Shown one piece after another: positions 44,734-60,275 of a DNA stretch of 64,000 bases. Position 1 is the first letter of the stretch. Each line of letters starts with the position of its first letter. The stretch is from Ascarosepion bandense (taxonomy: Eukaryota > Mollusca > Cephalopoda > Sepiida > Sepiidae): NCBI GenBank assembly GCA_037127315.1, contig JBBBDQ010001154.1, positions 124,001 to 188,000 of the forward strand. Direction: 5' to 3'. The notes beneath the pieces are model-generated. The model saw only the letters and a list, made by a program, of their open reading frames with translations. It was not told the DNA's origin and ran no database searches. Made by a program: the position numbers and the translations under genes.

Positions 44734-45459
44734 GAAGGGTATGACATTTCTAATAATAATAGTTATATGTTTTTGAAAACTTAAATTTAGAACAGTAAGA
44801 ATTTGATACATGCTTTAAATGTTGCATAAATTTTGGTTTTCTCTGTAAATTATAAGTTAATTAAATTTCATTTTAAGTTTGCATTCGTTCAGTAGGGATC
44901 TCATATGAAAATAAGATTTTATTTTATCTGAAATTGATTAATTAATAGAATATATTCTAATAATCTGTCCACTTTAATTTGAATCTAATTTGTTTTTTTA
45001 CCAAATTTTAATTTATACAGAATTTTAAAATTGTTCTTCACATTCAAAATAGATATCTACATATTTTTCTTTATTGATGTTACATATTTGTTCTTTAACT
45101 GATAGAAAATTATATGAAATTAAAACTTTAATAATTTTCTTTGATGAAATGTTATATATTCTGGTGAAAACAACTTTGAATTATGTCTGTGATAGACAAC
45201 AACACAAGTCCTGTTAAATTTTAGCTGAGGAAGAGAATTCATAAAAAAATCACTTTCAGAGAAAACATTGCTGCTTCTGTAGTTAGATTTGTCCAGTATT
45301 AATAAATGGGTGAGATTGTATTACTGTGCAGATGTCTTCACGTGAAGGTTGTTCTGTACAGTTCAGTCACTCAATTCACCCTACCCAACACAATAATAAA
45401 AAAAAAAATCAGATTCAAGGGAGATAATTTTAACTTTTTTCCTTCTTACGAATTTAATA
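44734..45459. other. Intronic AT-rich sequence, no feature
   Basis: No gene or repeat recognised. Confidence 0.4.
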
Positions 45460-45467
45460 CTTTAAAT

Positions 45468-46497
45468 CAGGGGTTGGCAACCTACGGTATGTGCAATGGA
45501 GATTCTACAGGGGTCCAGAAGTGGCCAAGATCTCTTCTCCCCTGAATTTTGACTGGCTCCTTTTATAAGCTTCAAATATTTATGAAACTGATCAGTCTCT
45601 GATTTTGATAAGATTTGATTCTCAGCACTCTTCCTTCTTCAGAACATACTGATGTTAGTATTAACCCATTGATTTTGTTTTGAAATTAACCTCTTTTGTG
45701 TACCATCATCTTGCGTGTCAATAAGAGGGCAAGAATAGATTAGAACTCCACTACTATGAATGAAAAGTTATTCAGTTTAATTTAGTGAAGTAACATACTT
45801 ACACTCAAACTCATTTCTAAGTTGTGTATATGATAGTGGTGTACTATGAAAATGAGAATGCTTCTTGAATTTAACCCCCCCCCCCCCCGCCTTCTTAGAA
45901 AAATCTCGGCCCCTAAGTGGCCCTCCCCTTTCAGAGTTCCACAACTGCCACTGGGCATATGTGCTGCACGTGGAACACCAAGTAATTTCCAATGGCATGA
46001 TTTGTTGGACTGAGAAAGTCTTTGGAAGACAAAAATTTAGAAAAGTTTGCTGTTATTCTCAACTGTTGGACATCCCCACCCAAGATCTTTCATTTGTCTT
46101 AAGAAAATTGTTTTTGCTCTTTTTTTAGTTTTTAATTAGACTTATTTTCTCTCATATGAAAGCAGTGTTAAGTCCACAACGAAGTTGCCTAACACCTGAA
46201 CATTTAGAAAATTGTGTAAAACTCTAAGTAACAAAGTATGTTGCCAATACTGAACAATTGGCTAAGACCATGCAAGGGCAAGGCTCCCATCAATAATAAA
46301 AACTTAAAATAAAATTTTAAAAGCAGTTTATTTCTATTAATGTGGTTTACATATTATTGTATATATTACTATACAAAATATATTGTAGGACAGGTATATT
46401 GACCTTGACGTGTATATAAATACGTATACTGTTGGCACACTGAATGATTCGAAAACCCTGAGTCGGCAAGTAGTCAGCAAAAATTTGCCGATCCCTG
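45468..46497 (+). mobile_element. Non-autonomous hAT-type element
   Basis: The left end CAGGGGTTGGCAACCTACGG and the right end TTTGCCGATCCCTG form short inverted repeats of the hAT type. They are flanked by 8-bp repeats CTTTAAAT (45460-45467) and CTTTAAAA (46498-46505), 7 of 8 matching. 1030 bp with no transposase reading; the interior has a poly-C run (about 45875-45889). Confidence 0.75.
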
Positions 46498-46629
46498 CTT
46501 TAAAATACTTGGAAACAGTGAACATTTACAATTCTGTTTTTGTAGAATTACCAAAAAATTATTCAAGAACAAATTGTAATATTTTAAGAAACTACTGAAA
46601 AGCCCAGTGATTTCTTTTGTCTAGTGATT

Positions 46630-46936
46630 CAGTCAGTTAAGTGCCATACATGAAACATGTTTGGGCGATCATGTCTCGAAAGAGACATGACTGACTGGGC
46701 AGAAGATTATCCTGCAGTATGTTGCCATTGCTTTCTGCAGTAGACTGGTTGCCGACCAAGGCTACAGAACCCAATCTGTCCTGTTATTTAACCCATAACT
46801 GGAAGGAAGAGACGGATTAATACCTTTCCCAAGGGTATTTGCGCGTAAGTGAATGCAATGAATTCAGCTGGAATTCGAACTCGCCTCCCTGCTTTCTCGT
46901 TCCGAGCCAATATCCACTGCACCACACCGCACATCC
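46630..46936 (-). mobile_element. tRNA-derived SINE (family A), copy 4
   Basis: Complete family-A sequence on the minus strand, with A-box, B-box (GAGTTCGAATTCC), hairpin and CTGACTG tail. Confidence 0.85.
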
Positions 46937-47034
46937 ACGTCTAGTGATTACAAGTAAAAAAAAAATAACATAATTTATTGGTTTGTATCTGAGATCACTC
47001 ACTTTATTTACATATTTTCTTTTCCATATTTTAG

Positions 47035-47507
47035 GTCGCGTAATAACTCATTTACAAATTAAGAATATTCAAAAGTTCGACAATATAATTGTATTGAATA
47101 CTTTTTAATACAAATGTGCACTGATCTAAATCTTATTATGACCAAAAACTAAGTAATTTAACAATCAATATATATATATATATATATAATGAATTTAACA
47201 TTTAAATTTAACATAATTTAACATTGAGTTCTTTTGAGTTCGTCTCTATTGGAATTTACCTGGATAGTATACCAAGTGTGCTATGTTATATATATGTGTG
47301 TGTGTGTGTATGGTTAATGTCGAAACAAAATGGCTATTTTGTAATGCTATCATAACACATTTATATTATAAATTCTAAACAAATATGATTTGATCTACTT
47401 TGTATTGAGCACTTTTTTAAGAATAGTATTTTTTGGGATACAAAATTTTATTCTATCCATACATACCCTATACCTGGGTATATATATATATATATATATA
47501 TATGGAT

Positions 47508-47551
<44 letters not shown>

Positions 47552-47787
47552 CAGGCCACCCAGAAAGAAGAGGGAAGCCATTTTGAAGTATAGGTGACCA
47601 GAGTGAAAAAAGTAAATCCAGCAGGAGTTTAACAGTAAGTACCTGACTCCTCCTGCTATCATATATCTTTACAAGAACCAAATCCGGCTGCAAATGGAGT
47701 AATGCTGCTATATAATGGGTAGGATCTGCCCACACTTCCTTTTCCAGTTTTAACAGAGTTCAAAAGTGTCCTTGTGAGATTATTTTT
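47035..47787. repeat. Repeat fragments and (TA)n
   Basis: 47035-47165 matches 33000-33120 (AATAACTCATTTA, ATATTCAAAAGTTC, CAATATAATTGTAT). 47300-47350 (GTCGAAACAAAATGGC) matches 16208-16245. (TA)n tracts at 47478-47500 and 47515-47550. These look like Penelope-like end fragments. Confidence 0.45.
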
Positions 47788-47862
47788 TTTTTAATCATAT
47801 CACCCCGAGCAAGCCAGTAACGCCACTGATATGCAGGGGACTACATAGGAGTGAGAAGATTG
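47788..47862 (-). mobile_element. SINE family B, 3' end fragment
   Basis: Poly(A), the LINE-like tail (CCCCTGCATATCAGTGGCGT) and the first bases of the SINE body (CTTTTCCAATCTTCTCACTC), then unrelated sequence. Confidence 0.7.
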
Positions 47863-48194
47863 GAAAAGAGTGTTTATTTTTCATCCTCCAACCTCTTTTC
47901 TTACAGATGAGATGTTGCAAGTTTCTCACTGCTCTATTCCTATTTCTATAGAAAGTGTTCTGACGAACTAGATTTCTTAGTTCCATGGCTAAGGCCAACC
48001 ATTCCATGCACATTGTAGCAAACTGTCTTCAATCCCTTTATATTAGTTTGGTGAGGTTAAGTTCCACTCAAACAGATTCTTCTCGCAAACCACTGCTTTG
48101 TGAAGCCAAATCTTAAGGAGATTCTTCTCCAATCACTACAATCTTAAACTGTTCAAGTTTATGGTCATCCATTATCTTTCCAAAATAAAACTGT

Positions 48195-48632
48195 GTCTCA
48201 AGTGGCTCTTGGGCCTTATACAGAACGAATATCTAGATACGAATTTACACGAGATACTAGATTAGCAACTAGGTCCCATCCTTTTACAGTGAAACAGATA
48301 AGATGTAACCGTAGTTTCTACTCCAACAGCTTCTTTTCTCGCGCTTCCCGCCTGTGGAATTCCCTTCCACATGCCTGCTTCCCCGACAGCTACAATCTCT
48401 AGGAGTTTAAATGTAAGGTCAATAGACACCTCCTAACACACTAACTTGCATCTATCCTCTCAAACATTCTCACCATCTACCCAACCCTCATTCTCGGTAT
48501 CCTTACCCATCTATCACCCTCCTTCTGACATTTCCTGTATCTAACCATCCTTTCTCATCACTTTCCCCCTTATGTAACCCCCTGCGCAATAATAGCAGTG
48601 GAATGCCTTGGGGTGAAATGATTAAAAAAAAA
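48195..48632 (+). pseudogene. 5'-truncated LINE (C-terminus and 3' end)
   Basis: Reading TRDTRLATRSHPFTVKQI, SRASRLWNSLPHACFPDSYN, a TAG in place of a glutamine codon, then FKCKVNRHLLTH and a stop. The 3' end has TGCGCAATAATAGCAGTGGA and GGGGTGAAATGATTAAAAAA, the tail variant of the long element at 60.8 kb. Confidence 0.8.
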
Positions 48633-48886
48633 AGAAGAAGAAAAGTTACTTGTACCTAGTCACATTTATTGTATTTTCATTCAATTGTGTCATGTCATTC
48701 ATATTCATTGACATGACACGACTGAATGAAGATACTATGAGTGACATAACCTTTGATCATGCCATCTTGATCATATATCATGCTGAATGTCATGAGCTGG
48801 AATATCATTTTTGAATATTTTAGCACAAAGTAAATAAGTAAATATTAAAATTAAAATCTTGTTTTGACTGACATTTTTAGAAATTA

Positions 48887-51060
<2,174 letters not shown>

Positions 51061-51556
51061 TCTAAACTTATTTATAAATGAAACTTTGTGTGTGTGTGTC
51101 CGTTACCTATAGACTCCGAAACAGCTGAACCGATTTTCTTAAAAATTTACACAGTTGTACTATAAGCATTTACGAGTGTTCTTAGCTAGGTTTTATGTTG
51201 AGGTACCCCCGATAAATATCAACAATTGATAATCGAAAAATCGGGTTATAGAAGGAGTGGTCTGATTTTAATCAAATTTGATACACTCATAGATAAAGAC
51301 ATAAGAAACAATATTCAGAAATTTCAAGGTTGCAGTTCTTACAATAGTGCAGAGAATCGATAATACATATATATAAAAGGCAAGATGTTTGTGTGTGTGT
51401 CTGTTTGTCTGTATGTCCTTTATACAAAGCCACAATTTTTATCCGATTCTCACCAAACTTCACACAAATATTCTTTAGACTGAGTCTGAGCTCCATGACC
51501 ATGGATTAGTTTTGAAGCTTTCATTACACCCGAGCAACACCGGGCTATACTGCTAG
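51061..51556 (+). mobile_element. Non-autonomous Helitron-type element, copy 3
   Basis: 496 bp, same length and termini as copy 1: A|TCTAAACTTATTTATAAA ... CGAGCAACACCGGGCTATAC, TGCTAG|T. Intronic in the kinase gene, antisense to it. Confidence 0.78.
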
Positions 51557-52307
51557 TTTGCTAATAAATGTAGAGTATTGATTTTTTTTCTGTCATCTTT
51601 GGGTGTAAATTGTTAAATTAAAACATTTTCTGAGTCAAAAAAAACAAAACAAATGAGGGTTCAACAATATATTTTATCTAAATTTCATTGAATCACCAAC
51701 CTTAAGAGCCTGGAATAGTAGGATAAGACAGACAATTAATTAGAATTTAATTTCCATTCAGACCGAAATGTCAAAGGAATTTAGAATAAATGGACAAGTT
51801 GGAATAAACAGGGGGGAGGGTGAGAGTAAAAGTGGAAAATAAAATAAATGGGGAGTTTGGAATAACTTTAGGTAAGTTAAAGATAAAAAATAAAAATTTA
51901 AATAGTCAGATAGGCTTGTCTGTTCTGAACATGAGAGGAATTAATGAACTTGTAGTGATCTCACAATCATGAGAAATAAAATAATACAAAAAAAAAAACA
52001 AATTAATTTCCCATGATTCCCTAGCAAAAAAGGAAACCACCCAACTGGTGGGAAATTTAAAGTCATTCTCTTTTCAGAAACCTCTCATTAAATGAACATT
52101 TGGATTTGAACCACTCCAGGAATGAAGATCACAAATAAGTTTTAACCAATATCACTTTCTCATGCTTAATATTATCTTTTAATGATAGACTTACCACTTG
52201 CAAATAATTTATTCATTCACACCACCAAACATAAAAATCAGAAGCATTTAACAACCACATAACAAGAACTTTGATATATCTACCAAATTAGTACAACCAT
52301 TTCAGCT
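51557..52307. other. Intronic sequence, no feature
   Basis: AT-rich. No gene or repeat recognised. Confidence 0.4.
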
Positions 52308-52619
52308 GGATGTGTGTTGTGAGGGAGTGGATATTGGCTTGGAACAAGAAAGCAGGGAGCTGAGTTCAAATTCCAGTTGAATTCCTTGTATTCACTTACG
52401 TGCAAATACTCTTGGGAAAGGTATTAATCCATCTCTTCCTTCCACTTATGGGTTAAATAACAGGGCAGATTGGGTTCTATAACCTTGGCTGGCAACCAGT
52501 CTACTGCAGAAAGTAATGGCAATCTACTGCGGGATAATCTTCAGCAAAGTCAGTCATGTCTCTTTCGAGACATGATCGCCCAAGCGTGTTTCACGTATGG
52601 CACATAACTGACTGACTGA
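52308..52619 (+). mobile_element. tRNA-derived SINE (family A), copy 5
   Basis: GGATGTGTGTTGTGAGGGAG head (A-box partly changed), GAGTTCAAATTCC B-box, TCTTTCGAGACATGATCG hairpin and a CTGACTGA tail. Confidence 0.85.
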
Positions 52620-52648
52620 TTATATGTAAATGTTTCAGTTTGTTGTTA

Positions 52649-52692
<44 letters not shown>

Positions 52693-52794
52693 TTTACTAA
52701 TCAAAAACAGGAATCAAACAAGGCCCATCATAACAGACTGATTGATGTAAAAATTAGGGCTAAAGGCACTATATGCCTTACATTTTTCAGGATA

Positions 52795-52978
52795 CAGTAT
52801 AACCTGGATATAAGAGACCTGGATATGAGAGAAACCCAGATATAAGATAGATTTTCTCTGGTCCCAAATTAGAGCCTGTGGTAATGCATATGAAATAGAC
52901 CTACCCTTATATAAGAGAAATCTAGATATAAGATAACTTTTATCCGGTCCCAACAACTCTCTTATATCCGGGTGACAT
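52795..52978 (+). mobile_element. MITE, pogo/Tigger-like ends, copy 2
   Basis: Starts CAGTATAACCTGGATATAAG after TA. Interior CTGGTCCCAAATTAGAGCCT; right end CTTATATCCGGGTGACATAA is eroded. Same family as 33649-33799. Confidence 0.6.
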
Positions 52979-53550
52979 AATTTTGTGTGATATAAATTTA
53001 ATTATTGATAATTTTCACTATCCTCTTTGTATTTGCATTTTTTCATGTTTTCCGTTTTTACATTTCTTAGGATATTTGTTACAGGTGATATTATTTAGGG
53101 AGTGTAAGTAGAAAAAACCTAGCAAGAAAAATTGCAATTAAAAGCAACAAATTTACTAGCCTTTCTAGTAAAGAGCATGAGAGACAGAACATAATAGTAA
53201 ATGGGAAAAGAGAGACAGTCACTGAAAAGCAGAAATTCTCTTGCTTGCTTTCCAGCTGTATTAAACCAGCAGGCACCCTCTACTGAAGTAATGATGTTTT
53301 ATTGTATGTCTGAAATCAGACTTGCCTATTCAAAGATTTATACTCAGATAAATTTAGACAAGAAATTTGTATTATTCATTTCTGAAGAGTAGATAGGGAA
53401 TGTCTGATGACTTTAGTGTCACATCAAAAGTTCTTTTTTTTACTGACTTTTAATAAATTTTAACCCATGCAGGGTATTCTTGACCCTTTCTGAAGACCCA
53501 GATTCAGTCGTTTGATCGTTAATTAGAAGGTTTTTGACCAGTTCATACAT
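52979..53550. other. Intronic sequence, no feature
   Basis: AT-rich. No gene or repeat recognised. Confidence 0.4.
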
Positions 53551-53812
53551 TTTTTTTTTTTAATCATATCACCCCAAGCAAGGCGGTAACGCCACTGATG
53601 TGCAGGGGGCTACGTAAGAGTGAAAAGATGGGGAAAGAGAAAACCGGAAACTACATCCTAAACAGGGAACAAGGGATGAGCCTCTTCACCTGTTCAATAG
53701 ACGAGGGTGGAGTGTGAACCAGGCGATAGTTTAGTCTATCTACTCCAATTTAAAAAAAAAAAGAAAAGAGTGAAAAGGTTGGAAGAGAGAAAGCCGGAAA
53801 CCACATCCTGAA
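53551..53812 (-). mobile_element. SINE family B, dimer with truncated 5' unit
   Basis: Poly(A), LINE-like tail and one full unit, then an A-rich linker and only the last 50 or so bases of the second unit. The 5' truncation is as expected for reverse transcription from the 3' end. Confidence 0.78.
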
Positions 53813-54382
53813 GTGAAAAGAAGCAACTGGTGAAGTTTACTTTTTATGATTAAAAGGCAAGTTTTCATCTATTTCAATGCCTTAAAATTTAATTTTACGT
53901 GTTCAAAATTATTTTTCAAAAGTTATGTAAAAATATTTCTTGATAATATTGTATATTATTTCATTAAAAATGTTAAATTTTGTTAAAGAACATATTTTTA
54001 AGAATCACTGTAATACATAATTTTAAAACTAAATTCAAGGTTGAATTTTATCATTTAAGAACATTTGAATAATGAAAACAATTTAAAGTGAAAAAATATT
54101 AATCTAGTTTATGATTAACTCATGAATTTTCACTTTTCTAGTCATCAATCAATGTCATTTTCTGACATCTGTTAAGCAAAAAGAAACTTATTTGAACATT
54201 TTAAAAAAATAAAAATAAAAATGTATATGTCTTGTTAAAACAGAAACTGTTAATTTGATGAATTGTGAACAAGATTAAACCAAGCTTACTTTTTTTTTTA
54301 AAAAGTAGTGAAAAACACCTTTTTTAACAAAGGGTGTCTCTTTCCATCTCCATTTTGGCAATTAGCCTTCATAATGGACTGT
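53813..54382. other. Intronic AT-rich sequence, no feature
   Basis: AT-rich. No gene or repeat recognised. Confidence 0.4.
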
Positions 54383-54676
54383 ATGTGTGTATTATGGTGG
54401 AGTAGATATCACCTTTGAACGAGAAATCAAAGAGCTGAATTTGAATTCCAGTTGAATTCATTGCATTCACTTATGCGCAAATAGACTTTGGGAAAGGTAT
54501 TAATCTGTTGTTTCTTCTTCCAGATATGGGCTAAATAGCAGGGTACATTGGCTTCTACAGCCTTGGTTGGCAACCAGTCTACTGCAGAAAGTAATGGCAA
54601 CCTACTGTAGGAAAATCTTCTGACAAGTTAGAAGTATATCAAGCGTGTATCACATATGGTACTTAACTGATTGAAT
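54383..54676 (+). mobile_element. tRNA-derived SINE (family A), copy 6, diverged
   Basis: ATTATGGTGGAGTAGATATC head, GAATTTGAATTCC B-box, GGGAAAGGTATTAATCTG and GGTTGGCAACCAGTCTACTG. The hairpin region near the end is degraded. Confidence 0.75.
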
Positions 54677-54723
54677 GGACTTATGTCCTGGTTCTCAAGT
54701 CATTCTTTGCCACTGGTAAACAT

Positions 54724-55330
54724 ATGTCATTTCTGTTTTGTTTAGTCTGTCTAGAGCTATCTAAATATTTTCCTTTCTCTATCTATTTTCTTTTCTTCTC
54801 TTTGTTATTTTTCTGTCTCCTTTATCTTTTTTCCTTTCTCTTTTCTTTATCTATTTTCCTTCTCTATTTATTTTCCTTTTTCCTCTTTCTCTATTTTCCT
54901 TTCTCCTCTTTATCTTTTTCCTTTCTCCTCTTTATCTTTTTCCTTTCTCCTCTTTATCTTTTCCCTTCTCTATCTATTTTCTTTTCTTTTTCTTTTCTTT
55001 TCTTTTCATTTTCCTTTCTCCTCTTTATCTATTTTCCCTTCTCTATCTATTTAATTTTTCTCCTCTTCATCTTTTTTTTTCTTTCTCCTCTTTATCTATT
55101 TTCCCTTCTCTATCTATTTAATTTTTCTCCTCTCCATCTTTTTTCCTTTCTCCTCTTTATCTATTTTCCTTCTCTATCTATTTAATTTTTCTCCTCTTCA
55201 TCTTTTTTCCTTTCTCCTCTTTATCTATTTTCCTTTCTTTTCTTTATTTTTCTTGCTTCTCTTTATTTTCATTTTTTGTTCTCTTTGACTTTTCTTTTCC
55301 TCCTATTTTCTTACTTTTACCCCATCTGAA
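54724..55330 (+). repeat. Polypyrimidine minisatellite
   Basis: About 600 bases, almost purely C and T on the plus strand apart from TATCTATT words. The recurring core is CTCCTCTTTATCTATTTTCC, partly in 60-70-base higher-order units. The long open frame read from it (F, S, L, Y only) is a composition artefact. Confidence 0.9.
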
Positions 55331-55349
55331 CATGTTCATAAGGTTAAGC

Positions 55350-55680
55350 TTATTTAATGAGATGTCAAGACCATCCACACAGAATCAGTTGTTACATAAA
55401 AGTTCTCAGTTATTGCTTTCCCTATTTCCACTAAATTGATTCTATCCAGACCAGGGATTGAACTCACCAAATGAAACAATACTTTAATCCACAAGGGACA
55501 ATAGTCTAGTGGATAAGGTCAGTAGTAACAGGGTGAGCAGTACTAAGAGGTCCTGGGCATGACGGTAAACTGCATCTGGCAGCAAGGCCTCTGATTGGGA
55601 GGTTGTGAGGAGCATGGAACCACCTCTTAATTGCTGTTGTTCCCAGGTCCACCCTGACTTGGGGGTGGTAGCATCTGTTA
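55350..55680 (+). repeat. Family-C SINE parts with one 176-bp-type unit
   Basis: 55430-55480 contains a reverse B-box-like GGGATTGAACTC and TTTAATCCACAA, as in the 36.9-kb copies. 55560-55660 (GGCAGCAAGGCCTCTGATTG, CCACCTCTTAATTGCTGTTG) is a single unit of the array at 10.3-11.9 kb. Confidence 0.6.
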
Positions 55681-55921
55681 GGGTCCCAGCTTTGGGTAAA
55701 TAATTAATCCCCAAATTGGGGTCAAATCACTATGGATGTATAAAAATAGAAAAATAGACTTTTATAGAAATATATATACATAAAAATAGACTTTTAGAAA
55801 AATATACATTTTTGGAAAAAAAATTACCATAAAACAAAAATTATTACCAGCAATACATTTTTGAATACAAAACTAGAAGACATCTTCAGTTTTCTAAAAT
55901 AAAATAAAATTTTTCATCAAA

Positions 55922-56190
55922 ACCTGACTAAATCAAACTTCTCACTATAACTGAACATTAAAAAACATACCTTAAAACCCCACCTTTTTGGCATTAAATA
56001 ACCCACAGAGGTTGATATGCAGTTAAACAAAACTCAAACCAAAATAAATTCTAATAAGATAGCACAATCAACCTTCTCACTATAACTGAACATTAAAAAA
56101 CAATACCTTAAACCTCCACTTTTTTGGCATTAAATAATCCACAAAGGTTGATATGCCATTGAACAAAACTCAAACTCAAACTAAATAAGA
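55922..56190 (+). repeat. Tandem duplication, 134-bp unit
   Basis: CTTCTCACTATAACTGAACA recurs 134 bases apart (55939 and 56073), with CATTAAATAA(C/T)CCACA and GGTTGATATGC in both units. About 90% similar by eye. Confidence 0.8.
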
Positions 56191-56195
56191 AGATG

Positions 56196-56370
56196 AAATA
56201 TCCTTAGACTAGGACATTGGAATGAGAATTATCTACTCCATGGATTAAATAAAAGGTGTAGTTCAAAATTTGCTGAAGTTTACCTGGATCAACAGATACC
56301 TGAAAGAGCCTGGAGAGCAAAACATTGTGTTAAAGATGAGGATATTAACCTGAATTGACAGAAATTGTTT
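56196..56370 (+). mobile_element. SINE-like family C, tail
   Basis: AATGAGAATTATCTACTCCA, TGGATTAAATAAAAGGTG, ACCTGAAAGAGCCTGGAGAG, AAAACATTGTGTTAAAGATG. Same order as the 37-kb copy. Confidence 0.55.
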
Positions 56371-56643
56371 TTGAAAAATCTGTTATTAAAAGAATAGACT
56401 TTTTATGTCTATTAAATTTGAACAAAATGCCATTTATTTAATGGACATGGCTTCTTTTAGCCAGACGATGTGTCCTGTTAAATTGCACAAATTGTACAGG
56501 AATAATTTCACTATGCTATCTACAGCCTGACCAGACTCTCCAGATCTCAATCCCCCTTCAGCGTTTATATACATAGGATGGGGGGGGTCAGAGTAAAAAA
56601 ATCAATCATTCAACAGAACATCGAACAACAACATATTATTATT

Positions 56644-57058
56644 ATTATTTTTTTAATAATCATATCGCCCCAAGCAAGGCAATTTACTGCCACTGGTGTG
56701 CAGGAGGTTACATATGAAGAAAGTTATGAGAAAGAGTAACAGATTATAGGGGGTGTCAGGAAGTGGGTAAGAGAAAGATGAGAATACTGATGAGAGTGGA
56801 CAGAGAAAGAAGCATGAGAGAGAGGATGCAAGTCAGTGCAATAGGAGATGACTATTGACTTTACATTTAAATTCTTGGAGATTGTAGCTGTCAGGGAAGC
56901 AGGTAAATGGAAGGGAATTCCACAGGTGGGAAGTACGAGAAAAGAAGCTGCTTGAGTAGAATTTGCGTTTACATTTTATTGGTTTCACAGTAAAAGGGTG
57001 GGACCTAGTTGCTAATCTTGTGGCTCGAGTTAATTCCATAGGGCACACCAAATAATAT
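56644..57058 (-). pseudogene. 5'-truncated LINE (C-terminus and 3' end)
   Basis: The minus strand reads LTRATRLATRSHPFTVKPIK, SRTSHLWNSLPFTCFPDSYN and LQEFKCKVNSHLL, then a stop at 56833-56835. The 3' UTR ends CACACCAGTGGCAGTAAATT and GGGGCGATATGATTATTAAA. In the kinase intron and co-oriented with the gene. Confidence 0.82.
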
Positions 57059-58804
<1,746 letters not shown>

Positions 58805-58889
58805 TTTTAATTATTGTTATTAATTATTATTATTAATTATCATTATTATTGTTATTATTATCATTATTATTATTAATAATTATTATTAT
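58805..58889 (+). repeat. (ATT)n tract, low side of the RLE LINE
   Basis: Imperfect ATT/TTA repeat of about 85 bases abutting the 3' end of the LINE relic, matching in strand and motif the tract at 60137-60275. Confidence 0.85.
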
Positions 58890-59023
58890 GTCATTTTTCA
58901 TTATAAATTGATTTCTGCTATGGTCACACTACCTAACAAGTCTGCAGGGAGACCTAAGGCAGGTAGTGATGTGTTGTTATGACTATTTTATGTTTTTTCA
59001 TATCTCCCATAACATCCCTAGCA

Positions 59024-60122
59024 TTACATAGACAAAGTTCTCCTTAGTGTGTGGGCTGTACTTAACAAGACCATTTTTTGTATATCTCTTAAGCAGGGGT
59101 TTCCAGGGATTCTTTCAATGTGTTGTTTTGTTCCATTTTTTATCATTCCAGGTGCACCCACTGTCACTGGTACGATACTTGTTTTCAATTTTCACATTTT
59201 TTCTATTTCAATTTCCAGGTCTTTATATTTTGACAGTTTTTCAAATTCCTTGGTTGCTATGTTACAATTCGCTGGACAAGCCATATCAATTATTAGGCAA
59301 GATTTTTCTTTCTGGTTTTTAACAATTATGTCCGGCCTATTTGCTTCAAGTTTTCTGTCTCTGTAGATGGTATAATCCCATAGAATGGTGACATCTTCTA
59401 TTTCTGTAACCGGAACAAGGTGGGGTTCATACCAGTGTTTGTTTACATATTTTCCATAGTGTTTGCACATTGTCCAATGTAAATATTGCCCAACTCTATT
59501 GTGTCAATTTTTATATTCATTTGAGACAAGTACAGAACAGCCTGAGACTTGATAGTCTATTGTTTCTTGGTATTTATCACAGAACCTGCATTTTGGATCC
59601 ACATTATTATGTATAATATTTGCCTGAAAGTTCCTAGTGAAAAGACTTTGGTCTTGCGCTGCAAGAATAAAGCCTTCAGTCTCAGATTTTAATCCAGATG
59701 CATGTAACCATCGATGAGTATTAACTTTATCAACATTGGATTTATTGGCACGTTCTGGATATTGGCCATGCAGAGGTTTGTCTTGCCAACGTTGTTTCAT
59801 CTGTTCAAGAGCTTTATCCTTGGCTTTCTTTTTCATATTTTTTGCTGCAATAGTTAGTTCTTGGCTTCTGTTTTGCTTTTCTACAGAATCTACTAAATAT
59901 AAATCTTGTTTGTATTTACTGCCTTCTTTCATTATTGAATATTTTTTTCTTTCTGTTTTCATGTTGTTTGACTAATTGTATCATCCAGTCCTTTGTTGCT
60001 TCTATGTATGTTAGTAAGCCAATAGTTGTTGTCTTGTATGATAATTCTAGCTGAATAAGGCCTCTTCCATCTTCTTTACGGGGTATGTATAGATGGTCTA
60101 CATCAGCCTTTGGATAATGCAT
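59024..60122 (-). pseudogene. Restriction-like-endonuclease LINE, C-terminal relic
   Basis: Reading order on the minus strand: ADVDHLYIPRKEDGRGLIQL, KTTTIGLLTYI, a lysine-rich linker and NTHRWLHASGLKSETEGFI. Next come CRFCDKYQ...GC (a CCHC knuckle whose His is Tyr here), PDIIVKNQKEKSCLIIDMAC and LLSTAHTLRRTLSM with a stop at 59024-59026. PD followed by 14 residues and D is the restriction-like endonuclease signature of R2/R4/Dong-type LINEs, which lack an APE domain. The RT is lost by 5' truncation at about 60136. Lesions are a frameshift near 59950, a TGA near 59504 and another near 59192. It lies between (ATT)n tracts in the kinase intron. Confidence 0.82.
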
Positions 60123-60136
60123 CTTATGCTTAGATC

Positions 60137-60138
60137 AT

Positions 60139-60169
<31 letters not shown>

Positions 60170-60275
60170 CATTTTTATTGTTATTATCATTTTTATTATT
60201 GTTATTGTTAATAATAATTATTTTTTATTAATTCTTGTTATTAAATTATTATTTTAATTAATTATTATTATTAAT
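60137..60275 (+). repeat. (ATT)n tract, high side of the RLE LINE
   Basis: Begins with pure (ATT)n (60137-60163), then degenerates. It abuts the truncated 5' end of the LINE relic. Confidence 0.85.

Noticed and set aside
54724..55185. 153-codon open frame of F, S, L, Y and I
   Set aside because: Direct product of the polypyrimidine minisatellite.
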